A stretch of DNA of 64,000 bases, taken from NCBI RefSeq assembly GCF_012932145.1, contig NZ_MWOK01000005.1:159070-223069 (forward strand), given 5' to 3'. The notes beneath the pieces were generated by a model. The model was not told the DNA's origin and made no database searches. It worked only from the letters and a program-made list of their open reading frames with translations. Made by a program: the position numbers and the translations under genes. Within the stretch, counting starts at the first letter, position 1; every line of letters begins with the position of its first letter. Source of the DNA: Acidovorax sp. SRB_14. Its GTDB lineage: Bacteria; Pseudomonadota; Gammaproteobacteria; Burkholderiales; Burkholderiaceae_C. Shown piece by piece: positions 41,207-50,224 of the stretch.

Positions 41207-42616
41207 ATGTCTGACGCCTTCATGCCCATGGACGGTGGCTTTGCCCCCTTCGACCGCGAGATTTCGCAGCTGCGCGTGCCCCCGCACTCCATCGAGGCCG
41301 AGTCCAGCGTGCTGGGCGGTCTGCTGCTCGACAACAACGCCTGGGACCGTGTGGGCGATCTGCTGGTCGAGGACAACTTCTACCGCTTCGAGCACCGCCT
41401 GATCTTTTCGGCCATCGCCGGACTGGTCAATGCCAGCAAGCCGGCCGACGTGATCACGGTGTACGAGCAGCTGCAGAGCCTGGGCAAATCCGAAGAGATC
41501 GGTGGCCTGGCCTACCTCAATGGACTGGCGCAGTACGTGCCCAGCGCCAGCAACATCCGCCGCTACGCGGAGATCGTGCGCGAGCGCGCGATCCTGCGCA
41601 AGCTGGTCACGGCCAGCGACGAGATCGCCACAAACGCCTTCAACCCGCAGGGGCGGCCGGTGGCCAAGATCCTGGACGAGGCCGAGCAGAAGATCTTCAA
41701 TATCGGCGAGGAAGGCTCGCGCATGAAGCAGGGGTTCCAGGCCATGGACACCCTGGTGGTCGACCTGCTCGACCGCGTGCAGGAGATGGCCGACAACCCC
41801 AACGACATCACGGGCGTGCCGACGGGCTTCATCGATCTCGACCGCATGACGTCGGGCCTGCAGGCGGGCGACATGGTGGTGCTGGCCGCGCGCCCGTCCA
41901 TGGGCAAGACGGCGTTTGCCGTGAACATCGCCGAGCACGTGGCGCTCAACGAGGGCCTGCCCGTGGCCATCTTCTCGATGGAAATGGGGGCGGCGCAGTT
42001 GGCGGTGCGCGTGGTGGGCTCGATCGGCCGCATCAACCAGGGCAACCTGCGCACCGGCAAGCTCACCGACGACGAGTGGCCGCGCCTGACCGAGGCCATC
42101 GAGCGCTTGCGCACGGTGTCGCTGCACATCGACGAGACGCCGGGCCTCACTCCGTCCGAGCTGCGTGCCAACGCACGGCGCCTGGCGCGCCAGTGCGGCA
42201 AGCTCGGCCTGATCGTGGTCGACTACCTGCAGCTCATGAGTGGCTCGAGCGGCAGCCAGGGGGAGAACCGCGCGACCGAGCTGGGCGAGATCTCGCGCGG
42301 CCTGAAGATGCTGGCCAAGGAGCTGCAGTGCCCCGTGATTGCGCTGTCGCAGCTCAACCGCAGTGTGGAGCAGCGCACCGACAAGCGCCCGATGATGAGC
42401 GACCTGCGCGAGTCCGGCGCCATCGAGCAGGATGCCGACATCATCATGTTCATCTACCGCGACGACTACTACAACAAGGACAGCAAGGAGCCGAACGTGG
42501 CCGAGGTCATCATCGGCAAGCAGCGCAATGGCCCCACGGGCACCGTGAAGCTGTTCTTCCAGAAGTCGCAGACCCGCTTCGAGAGCCTGGCAATGGGGTC
42601 GGGCAACGATTTCTAA
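41207..42616 (+). CDS. dnaB: Replicative DNA helicase DnaB
   Basis: A 469-residue hexameric helicase. The N-terminal domain (PPHSIEAESSVLGGLLLDNNAW) is followed by a linker and a RecA-like ATPase domain with Walker A RPSMGKTA (229-236), Walker B LIVVDYLQLMSG, and the arginine-containing SDLRESGAIEQDADIIMFIYR. CGATG follows an AAGGAA ribosome site. A repeat copy lies immediately after its stop. Confidence 0.98.
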   Translation: MSDAFMPMDGGFAPFDREISQLRVPPHSIEAESSVLGGLLLDNNAWDRVGDLLVEDNFYRFEHRLIFSAIAGLVNASKPADVITVYEQLQSLGKSEEIGGLAYLNGLAQYVPSASNIRRYAEIVRERAILRKLVTASDEIATNAFNPQGRPVAKILDEAEQKIFNIGEEGSRMKQGFQAMDTLVVDLLDRVQEMADNPNDITGVPTGFIDLDRMTSGLQAGDMVVLAARPSMGKTAFAVNIAEHVALNEGLPVAIFSMEMGAAQLAVRVVGSIGRINQGNLRTGKLTDDEWPRLTEAIERLRTVSLHIDETPGLTPSELRANARRLARQCGKLGLIVVDYLQLMSGSSGSQGENRATELGEISRGLKMLAKELQCPVIALSQLNRSVEQRTDKRPMMSDLRESGAIEQDADIIMFIYRDDYYNKDSKEPNVAEVIIGKQRNGPTGTVKLFFQKSQTRFESLAMGSGNDF

Positions 42617-42617
42617 C

Positions 42618-42665
42618 GAAAATAGCTGCTAGCGCTTATGGGGTAAGCGCTGGCAGCTATCAAAA
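42618..42665 (+). repeat. Best-preserved dispersed inverted-repeat copy, after dnaB
   Basis: GAAAATAGCTGCTAGCGCTT, then ATGGGGT, then AAGCGCTGGCAGCTATCAAA. Arms of about 16 bases pair with one or two mismatches, and both flanks carry A-runs. It can serve as the family reference. Confidence 0.9.
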
Positions 42666-42706
42666 GTGAAGCGCCTGGAGGGCCTGTTCTGCAGGTGCAG
42701 CCGCTC

Positions 42707-43063
42707 CTAGCGGGTGAGGGCCCAGGCGAGCAGCCCGGCAGACAGGGCGCTCAGCACGGCCGTGGCGCCGAGCAGGCGCTTTTGGCGCAGGCGCAGCGCC
42801 TGCACCATCTGCACGACCTGCAGGTTCTGCTCGGCCAGGGACTGCAGCAGCACCGCGGCGTCGCGCTGTTCCTCCTCCAACTGCGCCACGCGCTGCTCCA
42901 GGGCCTGCAGCGCGTCGGCGCCGCTGCCAGGTTCGGCGCTCGGGGGCGCCGCCTTGTCGCTGGCGCCCAGCAGGCGCCGCGCGCCCTGCACCAGCTGGGG
43001 CGTGGCCTCGAGCACCTCGGCCCACGGCACGAGCTTGAGCGCGCTGATCCAGCCGGCTGCCAT
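42707..43063 (-). CDS. Hypothetical coiled-coil protein with C-terminal membrane anchor
   Basis: A 118-residue protein. The N-terminus (MAAGWISALKLVPWAEVLEA) is amphipathic. A coiled coil covers about residues 45-90 (ALEQRVAQLEEEQRDAAVLL), and one hydrophobic helix ends the protein (ATAVLSALSAGLLAWALTR). That makes a tail-anchored topology likely. It starts four bases after the PhoH-like gene and is probably co-transcribed. No function is recognised. Confidence 0.75.
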   Translation of the reverse strand: MAAGWISALKLVPWAEVLEATPQLVQGARRLLGASDKAAPPSAEPGSGADALQALEQRVAQLEEEQRDAAVLLQSLAEQNLQVVQMVQALRLRQKRLLGATAVLSALSAGLLAWALTR

Positions 43064-43067
43064 GGGA

Positions 43068-44810
43068 CTACAGCACTTCGCTGGCGAAATCGGCCAGGCG
43101 CGAGCGCTCGCCGCGTGCCAGCGTGATGTGGCCGCTGTGCGGCCAGCCCTTGAAGCGGTCCACCGCAAAGGTCAGGCCCGACGAGCCCTCGGTCAGGTAG
43201 GGCGTGTCGATCTGCGCCAGGTTGCCCATGCAGATGATCTTGGTGCCCGGGCCGGCGCGCGTGATTAGGGTTTTCATCTGCTTGGGCGTGAGGTTTTGCG
43301 CCTCGTCGATGATCACGTACTTGTTCAGGAAGGTGCGCCCGCGCATGAAGTTCATGCTCTTGATCTTGATGCGGCTGCGGATCAGCTCGGTCGTGGCCGC
43401 GCGGCCCCATTCGCCGGGGTTGCCGCCGTCGCCCTTGGCCAGGAATTCGAGGTTGTCGTCGAGCGCTCCCATCCAGGGGCCCATCTTCTCTTCCTCGGTG
43501 CCGGGCAGAAAGCCGATGTCCTCGCCCACGCTCACGGTGGCGCGGGTCATGATGATCTCGGTGTAGCGGCGCTCGTCGAGCACCTGCGTCAGGCCCGCGG
43601 CCAGCGCCATCAGCGTCTTGCCGGTGCCTGCCGTGCCGGCCAGGGTCACGAAGTCGACTTCCGGGTCCATCAGCAGGTTGACGGCGAAGTTCTGCTCGCG
43701 GTTGCGCGTGGTCACGCCCCAGACGGCGTTCTTGGCGTGGCCGTAGTCCTTGAGTGTCTTGAGCACGGCGGTCTTGTCGCGGATCTCGCTGACGCGCGCG
43801 TACAGGCTGGGCTCGCCGGGCGCCTCGAAATAGACGAACTGGTTGATCATCAGCTGCGGCACGATGGGTCCGCTGATGCGGTAGTACGTATGGGCGCCGC
43901 TTTGCCAGCTCTCCACCGCCTTGCCGTTGCGGTTCCAGAAGTCGGCCGGCAGGGGCAGGATGCCCGAGTACAGCAGGTCGCCGTCGTCGAGCGCCTTGTC
44001 GTTCTGGTAGTCCTCGGCCGGCAGGCCGAGCGCGCGCCCCTTGACACGCATGTTGATGTCCTTGGACACCAGCACCACCTCGCGCGGCGCGTGCAGCTTG
44101 CGCAGCGCTTCGACCACGCCGAGGATCTGGTTGTCGGCCTTGCCCTGGGGCAGGCTGGCGGGAAGGTGGTAATCCAGCGGCGCAGTCTGAAAGAACAGGC
44201 AGCCGCCCGCGGCGCGCTGGCCGGTCGAGTCGAGCTTGATGCCGAGCGCGATGTCGGACCCCTGCGCGCCCACCAGTGCATCAAGCGAGCGGCTGACCTG
44301 GCGGCCGTTGCGCGCGACCTCAGTCATGCCGCTCTTGTGGGCATCGAGCTCTTCAAGCACCACCATGGGCAGGAAGATGTCGTGCTCTTCGAAGCGGAAC
44401 AGGCAGGTGGGATCGTGCAGCAGCACGTTGGTGTCGAGCACGAAGAGCTTGGCCGGACCCGTGCCGCGGGCCTTGCGGGCGCGCGCAGGCGCTGCGGCAA
44501 CCACGGGAGCGGGGGGGCGTGCCGCGGGCGCCGCCTTCGCAGCGATCGGCACGACCTCAGGGGCCGGCCCGCGGGCCTTCGCCGGGGCGTCGGGGGTGTG
44601 GCGCGCAGTGTCTGCAATGCTGCGCACCTTGGAGGTGCCGGTGGCGGCTTTGCGCGCCGGGGGCCGCGCCGGGGTCACTTGCGCGGCAGTGTCAGGCGCT
44701 GCGGGCAGGGACTGGGCTGTGGCCTGTGCGCCAGTGCGGCGGACAGGGGCTTCGTAGGCTTCGGGCGAGAGCAGGGCGGCGCGCCGGGTGGGGGCGGGGG
44801 GCAGGGGCAT
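43068..44810 (-). CDS. PIN-PhoH fusion ATPase (YlaK-like)
   Basis: A 580-residue protein. An Ala/Pro-rich lead of about 120 residues of low complexity is followed by a PIN-type nuclease domain (KLFVLDTNVLLHDPTCLFRF, DIFLPMVVLEELDAHKSG, VSKDINMRVKG). The PhoH ATPase domain has Walker A TLAGTAGTGKTLMALAAG and Walker B VIIDEAQNLTP. PIN-PhoH proteins are RNA helicase/nuclease fusions, so an RNA-decay role is likely. The lead is longer than usual and may be disordered. An ATG 36 bases upstream is an alternative start. Confidence 0.92.
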   Translation of the reverse strand: MPLPPAPTRRAALLSPEAYEAPVRRTGAQATAQSLPAAPDTAAQVTPARPPARKAATGTSKVRSIADTARHTPDAPAKARGPAPEVVPIAAKAAPAARPPAPVVAAAPARARKARGTGPAKLFVLDTNVLLHDPTCLFRFEEHDIFLPMVVLEELDAHKSGMTEVARNGRQVSRSLDALVGAQGSDIALGIKLDSTGQRAAGGCLFFQTAPLDYHLPASLPQGKADNQILGVVEALRKLHAPREVVLVSKDINMRVKGRALGLPAEDYQNDKALDDGDLLYSGILPLPADFWNRNGKAVESWQSGAHTYYRISGPIVPQLMINQFVYFEAPGEPSLYARVSEIRDKTAVLKTLKDYGHAKNAVWGVTTRNREQNFAVNLLMDPEVDFVTLAGTAGTGKTLMALAAGLTQVLDERRYTEIIMTRATVSVGEDIGFLPGTEEEKMGPWMGALDDNLEFLAKGDGGNPGEWGRAATTELIRSRIKIKSMNFMRGRTFLNKYVIIDEAQNLTPKQMKTLITRAGPGTKIICMGNLAQIDTPYLTEGSSGLTFAVDRFKGWPHSGHITLARGERSRLADFASEVL

Positions 44811-44844
44811 GGTGCAAGGCCTCGGACAGGTAGGTCTGGATAGC

Positions 44845-44873
44845 AAAAAGCCGCCTGGTGGCCCAGGCGGCTT
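44845..44873 (-). terminator. Terminator after bcp
   Basis: AAGCCGCCTGG pairs with CCAGGCGGCTT around a TGGC-like loop; on the minus strand a TTTTTGC tail follows. Confidence 0.8.
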
Positions 44874-44975
44874 GTGTGCAGGAGGAAGGCGTCGCGCGGT
44901 TCAGCGGCATTGGTCCATTATGCATGGCCCCGGCGCCTGTCCGGGCGCACCGGTGCACGCGGGCCGCTGCCGAAA

Positions 44976-45464
44976 TCAGGCCGCTTGCTTTTTCAGGGCG
45001 TTGAGCGACTTGACGGCTTTGAGCACCTCTTCGACGTGGCCCGGCACCTTGAGTCCGCGCCACTCGTGCGTCAGGATGCCTTCCTCGTTGACCAGGAAGG
45101 TGCTGCGCTCGATGCCCTTGACCTTCTTGCCGTACATGATCTTGTTCTTGACCACGCCGAACATGTGGCACATTTTTTCCTCGGTGTCGGCGATCAGCTC
45201 AAATGGCAGCTCGAGCTTGGCCTTGAACTCGTCGTGCGACTTCATGTTGTCGCGCGACACACCAAACACTGCAGCACCGGCCTTCACGAAATCCTTGTAC
45301 TTGTCTCGGAACTGCATGGCCTCGGTGGTGCAGCCGGGCGTGTTGTCCTTGGGGTAGAAATACAAAATCATCACCTGGCCGTTGTGCGAGGTGTTGGACA
45401 CCTTGACGCCACCGGTGGCATTGGCTTCGAATTCGGGAAGGGGTTTGTTGACAACGATCGCCAT
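44976..45464 (-). CDS. bcp: Thioredoxin-dependent peroxiredoxin (Bcp/PrxQ family)
   Basis: A 162-residue peroxiredoxin reducing hydroperoxides. The peroxidatic Cys45 lies in NTPGCTTEA. In E. coli Bcp the resolving cysteine is five residues on; here that position is Met50. The only other cysteine is C99 (EEKMCHMFG). It therefore works either as a one-Cys enzyme or with C99 as a distant resolving residue, as in some PrxQ proteins. It is transcribed alone, with its own terminator. Confidence 0.95.
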   Translation of the reverse strand: MAIVVNKPLPEFEANATGGVKVSNTSHNGQVMILYFYPKDNTPGCTTEAMQFRDKYKDFVKAGAAVFGVSRDNMKSHDEFKAKLELPFELIADTEEKMCHMFGVVKNKIMYGKKVKGIERSTFLVNEEGILTHEWRGLKVPGHVEEVLKAVKSLNALKKQAA

Positions 45465-45579
45465 ATAAACTTCAATCTCTCTGGGTGAGGTCGTTGAAAA
45501 GCCGGGGATGCGGGTCGTTCTTGTTCTTCAGGCGCCCCGGCCGCAACCTGTAATTTTACCCTGAAACACCTGCGTTGGG

Positions 45580-45960
45580 TCAGAATGCCGGCTGTTCGAG
45601 GATGAGTGCGGCAATCACATTGCGTCCTTCTCCCGCCAAAATGTTATAGGTGCGGCAGGCCGCGTGGGTGTCCATGGTCTCCACGCCGATGCGCCGCGCC
45701 ATCAGGGGCTGCAGCCACGCCGGCGGCGCAAAGCGGTTTTGGCTGCCACTGCCAAACAGGATCAGTTCCGCGTCCAGCTGCGCCAGCTGGGCGAAGTGCG
45801 CGGGCGCCAGGTCTTCGAAACGCGCGCAGGGCCACGCCATGCGCAGGCCGCGGGCGCCCAGGATGATGCTGTCGCTGATCTTCTCGCTGCCCACGCTGAT
45901 CCAGCCAGGGCCGTAGCCGGTGATGCTTTGTGCGTCGGAATGCTCAGGCTGGAATTTCAT
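45580..45960 (-). CDS. Mth938-like domain protein (DUF498)
   Basis: A 126-residue single-domain protein: ITGYGPGWISVGSEKISDSI, PAHFAQLAQLDAELILFGSG and RIGVETMDTHAACRTYNILAGEGRNVIAALIL are the family blocks (DUF498/NDUFAF3-like). Eukaryotic relatives act in complex I assembly; the bacterial role is not established. Divergent from alaA, with 123 bases between. Confidence 0.88.
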   Translation of the reverse strand: MKFQPEHSDAQSITGYGPGWISVGSEKISDSIILGARGLRMAWPCARFEDLAPAHFAQLAQLDAELILFGSGSQNRFAPPAWLQPLMARRIGVETMDTHAACRTYNILAGEGRNVIAALILEQPAF

Positions 45961-46083
45961 GGTCTCTCGGGGGGAAATAGGACACTGCACGGTGCCCGCA
46001 GCGGGCTGTGGAACTGTGGTCAAATTATAGGTTTCGCCGTGGCCCTGGCTGCGGTAATGCCTTTGCACTCCGTCCTACTGCGC

Positions 46084-47313
46084 ATGAAAACCGTCCAAAA
46101 ATCCGCCAAGCTGGCTAATGTTCTCTACGATATTCGCGGCCCCATCATGGACCGCGCCCGGCAGATGGAGGAAGAGGGCCAGAAAATCACCAAGCTCAAT
46201 ATTGGCAATCTGGCGGTGTTCGGCTTCGACGCGCCCGAGGAAATCCAGCAGGACATGATCCGCAACCTGCCCAATTCGGCGGGATATTCCGACAGCAAGG
46301 GCATTTTCGCGGCGCGCAAAGCGGTGATGCACTACACCCAGCAGCAGGGCGTCAAGGGCGTCACGCTCGAAGACATTTATCTGGGCAACGGCGCCAGCGA
46401 GCTGATCGCCATGGCGACCAACGCGCTGCTCGACAACGGCGATGAGCTGCTGCTGCCGGCCCCCGACTACCCGCTCTGGACCGCGTCCGTCAGCCTCTCG
46501 GGCGGCACGCCGGTGCACTACATGTGCGACGAGGCCAACGGCTGGATGCCCGACCTGGCCGACATCCGCGCCAAGATCACGCCGAACACCCGCGGCATCG
46601 TCGTCATCAATCCCAACAACCCGACCGGCGCGTTGTATTCCGACGAGCTGCTGCGCGGCATCGTCGAGATTGCGCGCGAGCATGGCCTGGTGATCCTGGC
46701 CGACGAGGTGTACGACAAGGTGCTCTACGACGGCGCAGTGCACACGGCGCTGGCATCGCTCAGCGACGACGTGGTCACGCTGACCTTCAACTCGCTCTCC
46801 AAGAGCTACCGCTCGTGCGGCTATCGCGCCGGCTGGATGGTGATCACGGGCGACAAGGCCGCCGCTAGCGACTACATCGAGGGCCTGAACATGCTCTCGA
46901 ACATGCGCCTGTGCCCGAACGTGCCGGGCCAGTGGGCGATCCAGACGGCGCTGGGCGGCTACCAGAGCATCAACGACCTGGTGCGCGAAGGCGGGCGCCT
47001 GCGCCGCCAGCGCGATTTGGCCTATGAGCTGATCACCGCCATTCCGGGCGTCAGCTGCGTCAAGCCCCAGGCGGCGCTGTACATGTTCCCGCGCCTGGAC
47101 CCGGTGCTGTACCCGATCACCGACGACCGCCAGTTCTTCCTGCGGTTGCTCGAAGAGACCCGCGTCATGCTGGTGCAGGGCACGGGCTTCAACTGGCCGC
47201 AGCCCGACCATTTCCGCATCGTCTTCCTGCCCCACGAGGAAGACCTGCGCGACGCCATCGGCCGCATGGCCAAGTTCCTGGAGCAGTACCGCAAGCGCCA
47301 TGGCGGCGCGTGA
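46084..47313 (+). CDS. alaA: Alanine-synthesizing transaminase AlaA
   Basis: A 409-residue class I PLP aminotransferase closely resembling E. coli AlaA (KSAKLANVLYDIRGPIMDRA, LNIGNLAVFGFDAPEEI). It has NPNNPTGA, ADEVYDKVLYD and the PLP lysine in FNSLSKSYRSCGYRAGW. It makes alanine from pyruvate and glutamate. It lies 73 bases before hom, with a repeat between; a joint transcript is possible. Confidence 0.94.
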   Translation: MKTVQKSAKLANVLYDIRGPIMDRARQMEEEGQKITKLNIGNLAVFGFDAPEEIQQDMIRNLPNSAGYSDSKGIFAARKAVMHYTQQQGVKGVTLEDIYLGNGASELIAMATNALLDNGDELLLPAPDYPLWTASVSLSGGTPVHYMCDEANGWMPDLADIRAKITPNTRGIVVINPNNPTGALYSDELLRGIVEIAREHGLVILADEVYDKVLYDGAVHTALASLSDDVVTLTFNSLSKSYRSCGYRAGWMVITGDKAAASDYIEGLNMLSNMRLCPNVPGQWAIQTALGGYQSINDLVREGGRLRRQRDLAYELITAIPGVSCVKPQAALYMFPRLDPVLYPITDDRQFFLRLLEETRVMLVQGTGFNWPQPDHFRIVFLPHEEDLRDAIGRMAKFLEQYRKRHGGA

Positions 47314-47321
47314 GGACTCTC

Positions 47322-47371
47322 TTTTTGATAGCTGCTGGCGCTTGCCGGACAAGCGTTAGAACCACTTTTTA
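47322..47371 (+). repeat. Dispersed inverted-repeat copy between alaA and hom
   Basis: TTTTTGATAGCTGCTGGCGC, TTGCCGGACAAGCG, then TTAGAACCACTTTTT. A typical member. Confidence 0.8.
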
Positions 47372-47386
47372 CCTTTGATAAACACC

Positions 47387-48721
47387 ATGAAACCAATCCA
47401 GGTCGGCCTGCTGGGCATCGGCACCGTCGGAAGCGGCGTGTTCAACGTACTGCAACGCAACCAAGAAGAAATTCGCCGCCGCGCCGGCCGCGGGATTGAG
47501 ATCACCATGGTGGCCGACCTGGACGTCGAGCGCGCCAGGAGCGTGGCGGGCGCCGGCGTGCAGGTGGTGAACAACGCCCGCGCCATCATCGCTAACCCCG
47601 ACATCGACATCGTGGTCGAACTCATCGGTGGCTACGGCATTGCCCGGCAGCTGGTGATGGAGGCCATCGCCGCCGGCAAGCACGTGGTCACCGCCAACAA
47701 GGCGCTGCTGGCCGTGCACGGCACCGAAATCTTTGCTGCCGCCTCGGCCAAGGGCGTCATGGTCGCGTTCGAGGCGGCCGTGGCCGGTGGCATCCCGATC
47801 ATCAAGGCGCTGCGCGAGGGCCTCACGGCCAACCGCATCCAGTGGCTGGCCGGAATCATCAATGGCACGACCAATTTCATCCTCAGCGAGATGCGCGACA
47901 AGAGCCTGGACTTCGGTGCCGCGCTGCAGGACGCGCAGCGCCTTGGCTATGCCGAGGCCGACCCGACCTTCGACATCGAGGGCGTCGATGCGGCGCACAA
48001 GGTCACGATCATGAGCGCCATCGCGTTCGGCATCCCGGTGCAGTTCGAGAAGGCCTACGTCGAGGGCATCACGCAGCTGGCCGCCGCCGACATCAGGTAC
48101 GCCGAACAGCTGGGCTACCGCATCAAGCTGCTGGGCATCACCAAGCGCACCGCCAGCGGCGTCGAGCTGCGCGTGCACCCGAGCCTGGTGCCGTCCAAGC
48201 GCCTGATCGCCAACGTCGAGGGCGCGATGAACGCCGTGGTGGTGAACGGCGATGCCGTCGGCACCACGCTCTACTACGGCAAGGGCGCCGGTAGTGAGCC
48301 CACGGCCAGCGCCGTGATCGCCGACCTGGTCGACATCGCCCGCCTGGACACCGCCGACCCGCACCACCGCGTGCCGCACCTGGCCTTTCAGCCGCACACG
48401 CTGCAGGGCGCCATGGACACGCTGCCGGTGCTGCCGATGGCCGATGTGGTCACGAGCTACTACCTGCGCCTGCGCGTGGCCGACCAGGCCGGCGTGCTGG
48501 CCAAGGTGACCGGCATCCTGGCGGCTGCCGGCATCAGCGTCGACGCCATGCTGCAGCGTGAGGCCGACGAGGTGGGCGGCGAAGGTTCGATGCAGACCGA
48601 CCTGATCATCCTCACGCACGACACGCGCGAGGGCACCATGAACGACGCCATTGCGCAGATGCAGGGCCTGCCGACGGTGCTGGCGCCGATCACGCGCATC
48701 CGCAAGGAGGAGCTGAACTGA
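47387..48721 (+). CDS. hom: Homoserine dehydrogenase
   Basis: A 444-residue enzyme reducing aspartate semialdehyde to homoserine. It has the N-terminal NAD(P) site VGLLGIGTVGSGVFNVL, the catalytic region GIINGTTNFILSEM with ADPTFDIEGVDAAHK, and a C-terminal ACT domain (LRLRVADQAGVLAKVTGILA) for threonine feedback. Unlike E. coli ThrA it is not fused to aspartokinase. Its stop overlaps thrC (TGATG). It uses the product of asd, encoded at 27.3-28.4 kb. Confidence 0.97.
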   Translation: MKPIQVGLLGIGTVGSGVFNVLQRNQEEIRRRAGRGIEITMVADLDVERARSVAGAGVQVVNNARAIIANPDIDIVVELIGGYGIARQLVMEAIAAGKHVVTANKALLAVHGTEIFAAASAKGVMVAFEAAVAGGIPIIKALREGLTANRIQWLAGIINGTTNFILSEMRDKSLDFGAALQDAQRLGYAEADPTFDIEGVDAAHKVTIMSAIAFGIPVQFEKAYVEGITQLAAADIRYAEQLGYRIKLLGITKRTASGVELRVHPSLVPSKRLIANVEGAMNAVVVNGDAVGTTLYYGKGAGSEPTASAVIADLVDIARLDTADPHHRVPHLAFQPHTLQGAMDTLPVLPMADVVTSYYLRLRVADQAGVLAKVTGILAAAGISVDAMLQREADEVGGEGSMQTDLIILTHDTREGTMNDAIAQMQGLPTVLAPITRIRKEELN

Positions 48722-50148
48722 TGCTGTACCTGTCCACGCGCGGCCACCCGCAGCGCAAGCGTTTTTGCGACATCCTGCTCGAAGGTCTGGCGCCCGACGG
48801 CGGCCTGTACCTGCCCGAGCGCTACCCGCAGGTGGACGGCGCCCTGCTCACGCGCCTGCGCACGGCCTACCACGAGCAGGGCTATGCCGAGCTCGCGTTC
48901 CAGATCCTGCAGCTTTTCATCGACGACATCCCCGACGCCGACCTGCGCGCGCTGTGCGAGAAGACCTACACCGCCGAGGTGTTCGGCACCGGCGAGATCG
49001 TGCCGCTGCGCCACCTCGAAGACGGCCTGTGGCTCGAAGCCCTGTCCAACGGCCCGACGCTGGCCTTCAAGGACATGGCGATGCAGCTGCTGGGCAACCT
49101 GTTCGAGTACGAACTGGGCCGCCGCGGCGAGCAGCTCAACATCCTGGGGGCGACCAGCGGCGACACCGGCAGCGCGGCCGAGTACGCGATGCGCGGCAAG
49201 CAGGGCGTGCGCGTCTTCATGACCAGCCCGCACGGCCGCATGAGCGCGTTCCAGCAGGCGCAGATGTTCAGCCTGCAGGACGAGAACATCCACAACATCG
49301 CCATCGAAGGTGTGTTCGACGACTGCCAGGACATCGTCAAGGCCGTGAGCAACGACCACGCCTTCAAGGCGAAATACAAGATCGGCACCGTCAACTCGAT
49401 CAACTGGGCGCGCCTCTTGGCGCAGGTGGTGTACTACTTCGCCGGCTACGTGCAGGCGACCACCGCGAACGACCAGAAGGTCAGCTTCACCGTGCCCAGC
49501 GGCAACTTTGGCAACGTCTGCGCCGGCCATGTGGCACGCAGCATGGGCCTGCCGATCGACAAGCTCGTCGTGGCGACGAACGAGAACGACGTGCTCGACG
49601 AGTTCTTCCGCACCGGTGTCTACCGCGTGCGCGGCAGCGCCGACACACACGAGACGTCGAGCCCGTCGATGGACATCAGCAAAGCCAGCAACTTCGAGCG
49701 CTTCGTGTTCGACCTGCTCGGCCGCGACGGCGCGCGCGTGCAGGCGCTGTTTGGCACCGCTTTGGGCCAGGACGGGCGCTTCGACCTGAGCGCCGATCCG
49801 GCCTTTGCCGAGGCGGCGCGCACCTACGGCTTTGCCAGCGGCAAGAGCACGCACGCCGACCGCCTGGCCACGATCCGCGACACGCACCAGCGTTTTGGCG
49901 TGACCATCGACACCCACACCGCCGACGGCGTCAAGGTGGCGCGCGAACACAGCACGCCGGGCCAGCCCATGCTGGTGCTCGAGACGGCGCTGCCGATCAA
50001 GTTCGCCGAGACTATTCAAGAAGCCCTGGGTCACGCGCCCGAGCGGCCCGCGAGGTTCGCCGGCATCGAGGACTTGCCCAAGCGCGTGCAGGTCATGGCG
50101 GCCGATGTGCAGCAGGTCAAGGACTACATCGCGCGCCACTGCGATTGA
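48721..50148 (+). CDS. thrC: Threonine synthase
   Basis: A 475-residue PLP enzyme turning O-phosphohomoserine into threonine. Lys117 in NGPTLAFKDMAMQ binds PLP. GATSGDTGSAAEYAM and VPSGNFGNVCAGHVARSMG are the phosphate and substrate loops. Length and the N-terminal MLYLSTRGHP are typical of the fungal/proteobacterial class. Coupled to hom by a one-base overlap. Confidence 0.97.
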   Translation: MLYLSTRGHPQRKRFCDILLEGLAPDGGLYLPERYPQVDGALLTRLRTAYHEQGYAELAFQILQLFIDDIPDADLRALCEKTYTAEVFGTGEIVPLRHLEDGLWLEALSNGPTLAFKDMAMQLLGNLFEYELGRRGEQLNILGATSGDTGSAAEYAMRGKQGVRVFMTSPHGRMSAFQQAQMFSLQDENIHNIAIEGVFDDCQDIVKAVSNDHAFKAKYKIGTVNSINWARLLAQVVYYFAGYVQATTANDQKVSFTVPSGNFGNVCAGHVARSMGLPIDKLVVATNENDVLDEFFRTGVYRVRGSADTHETSSPSMDISKASNFERFVFDLLGRDGARVQALFGTALGQDGRFDLSADPAFAEAARTYGFASGKSTHADRLATIRDTHQRFGVTIDTHTADGVKVAREHSTPGQPMLVLETALPIKFAETIQEALGHAPERPARFAGIEDLPKRVQVMAADVQQVKDYIARHCD

Positions 50149-50153
50149 TGGTC

Positions 50154-50205
50154 AAATCTGGCTGCAGCGCTTATCTGTCAAGCGCTTGTAGCTATGCAAA
50201 AGATA
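50154..50205 (+). repeat. Dispersed inverted-repeat copy between thrC and mobB
   Basis: CAAATCTGGCTGCAGCGCTT, ATCTGTCA, then AGCGCTTGTAGCTATGCAAA. It lies just after the thrC stop. Confidence 0.8.
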
Positions 50206-50224
50206 GCGTTTCAAGGAGGGGCGG

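Noticed and set aside
47314..47386. Threonine leader peptide before hom-thrC
   Set aside because: The gap is filled by a repeat copy; no Thr/Ile-rich short frame or terminator is present.
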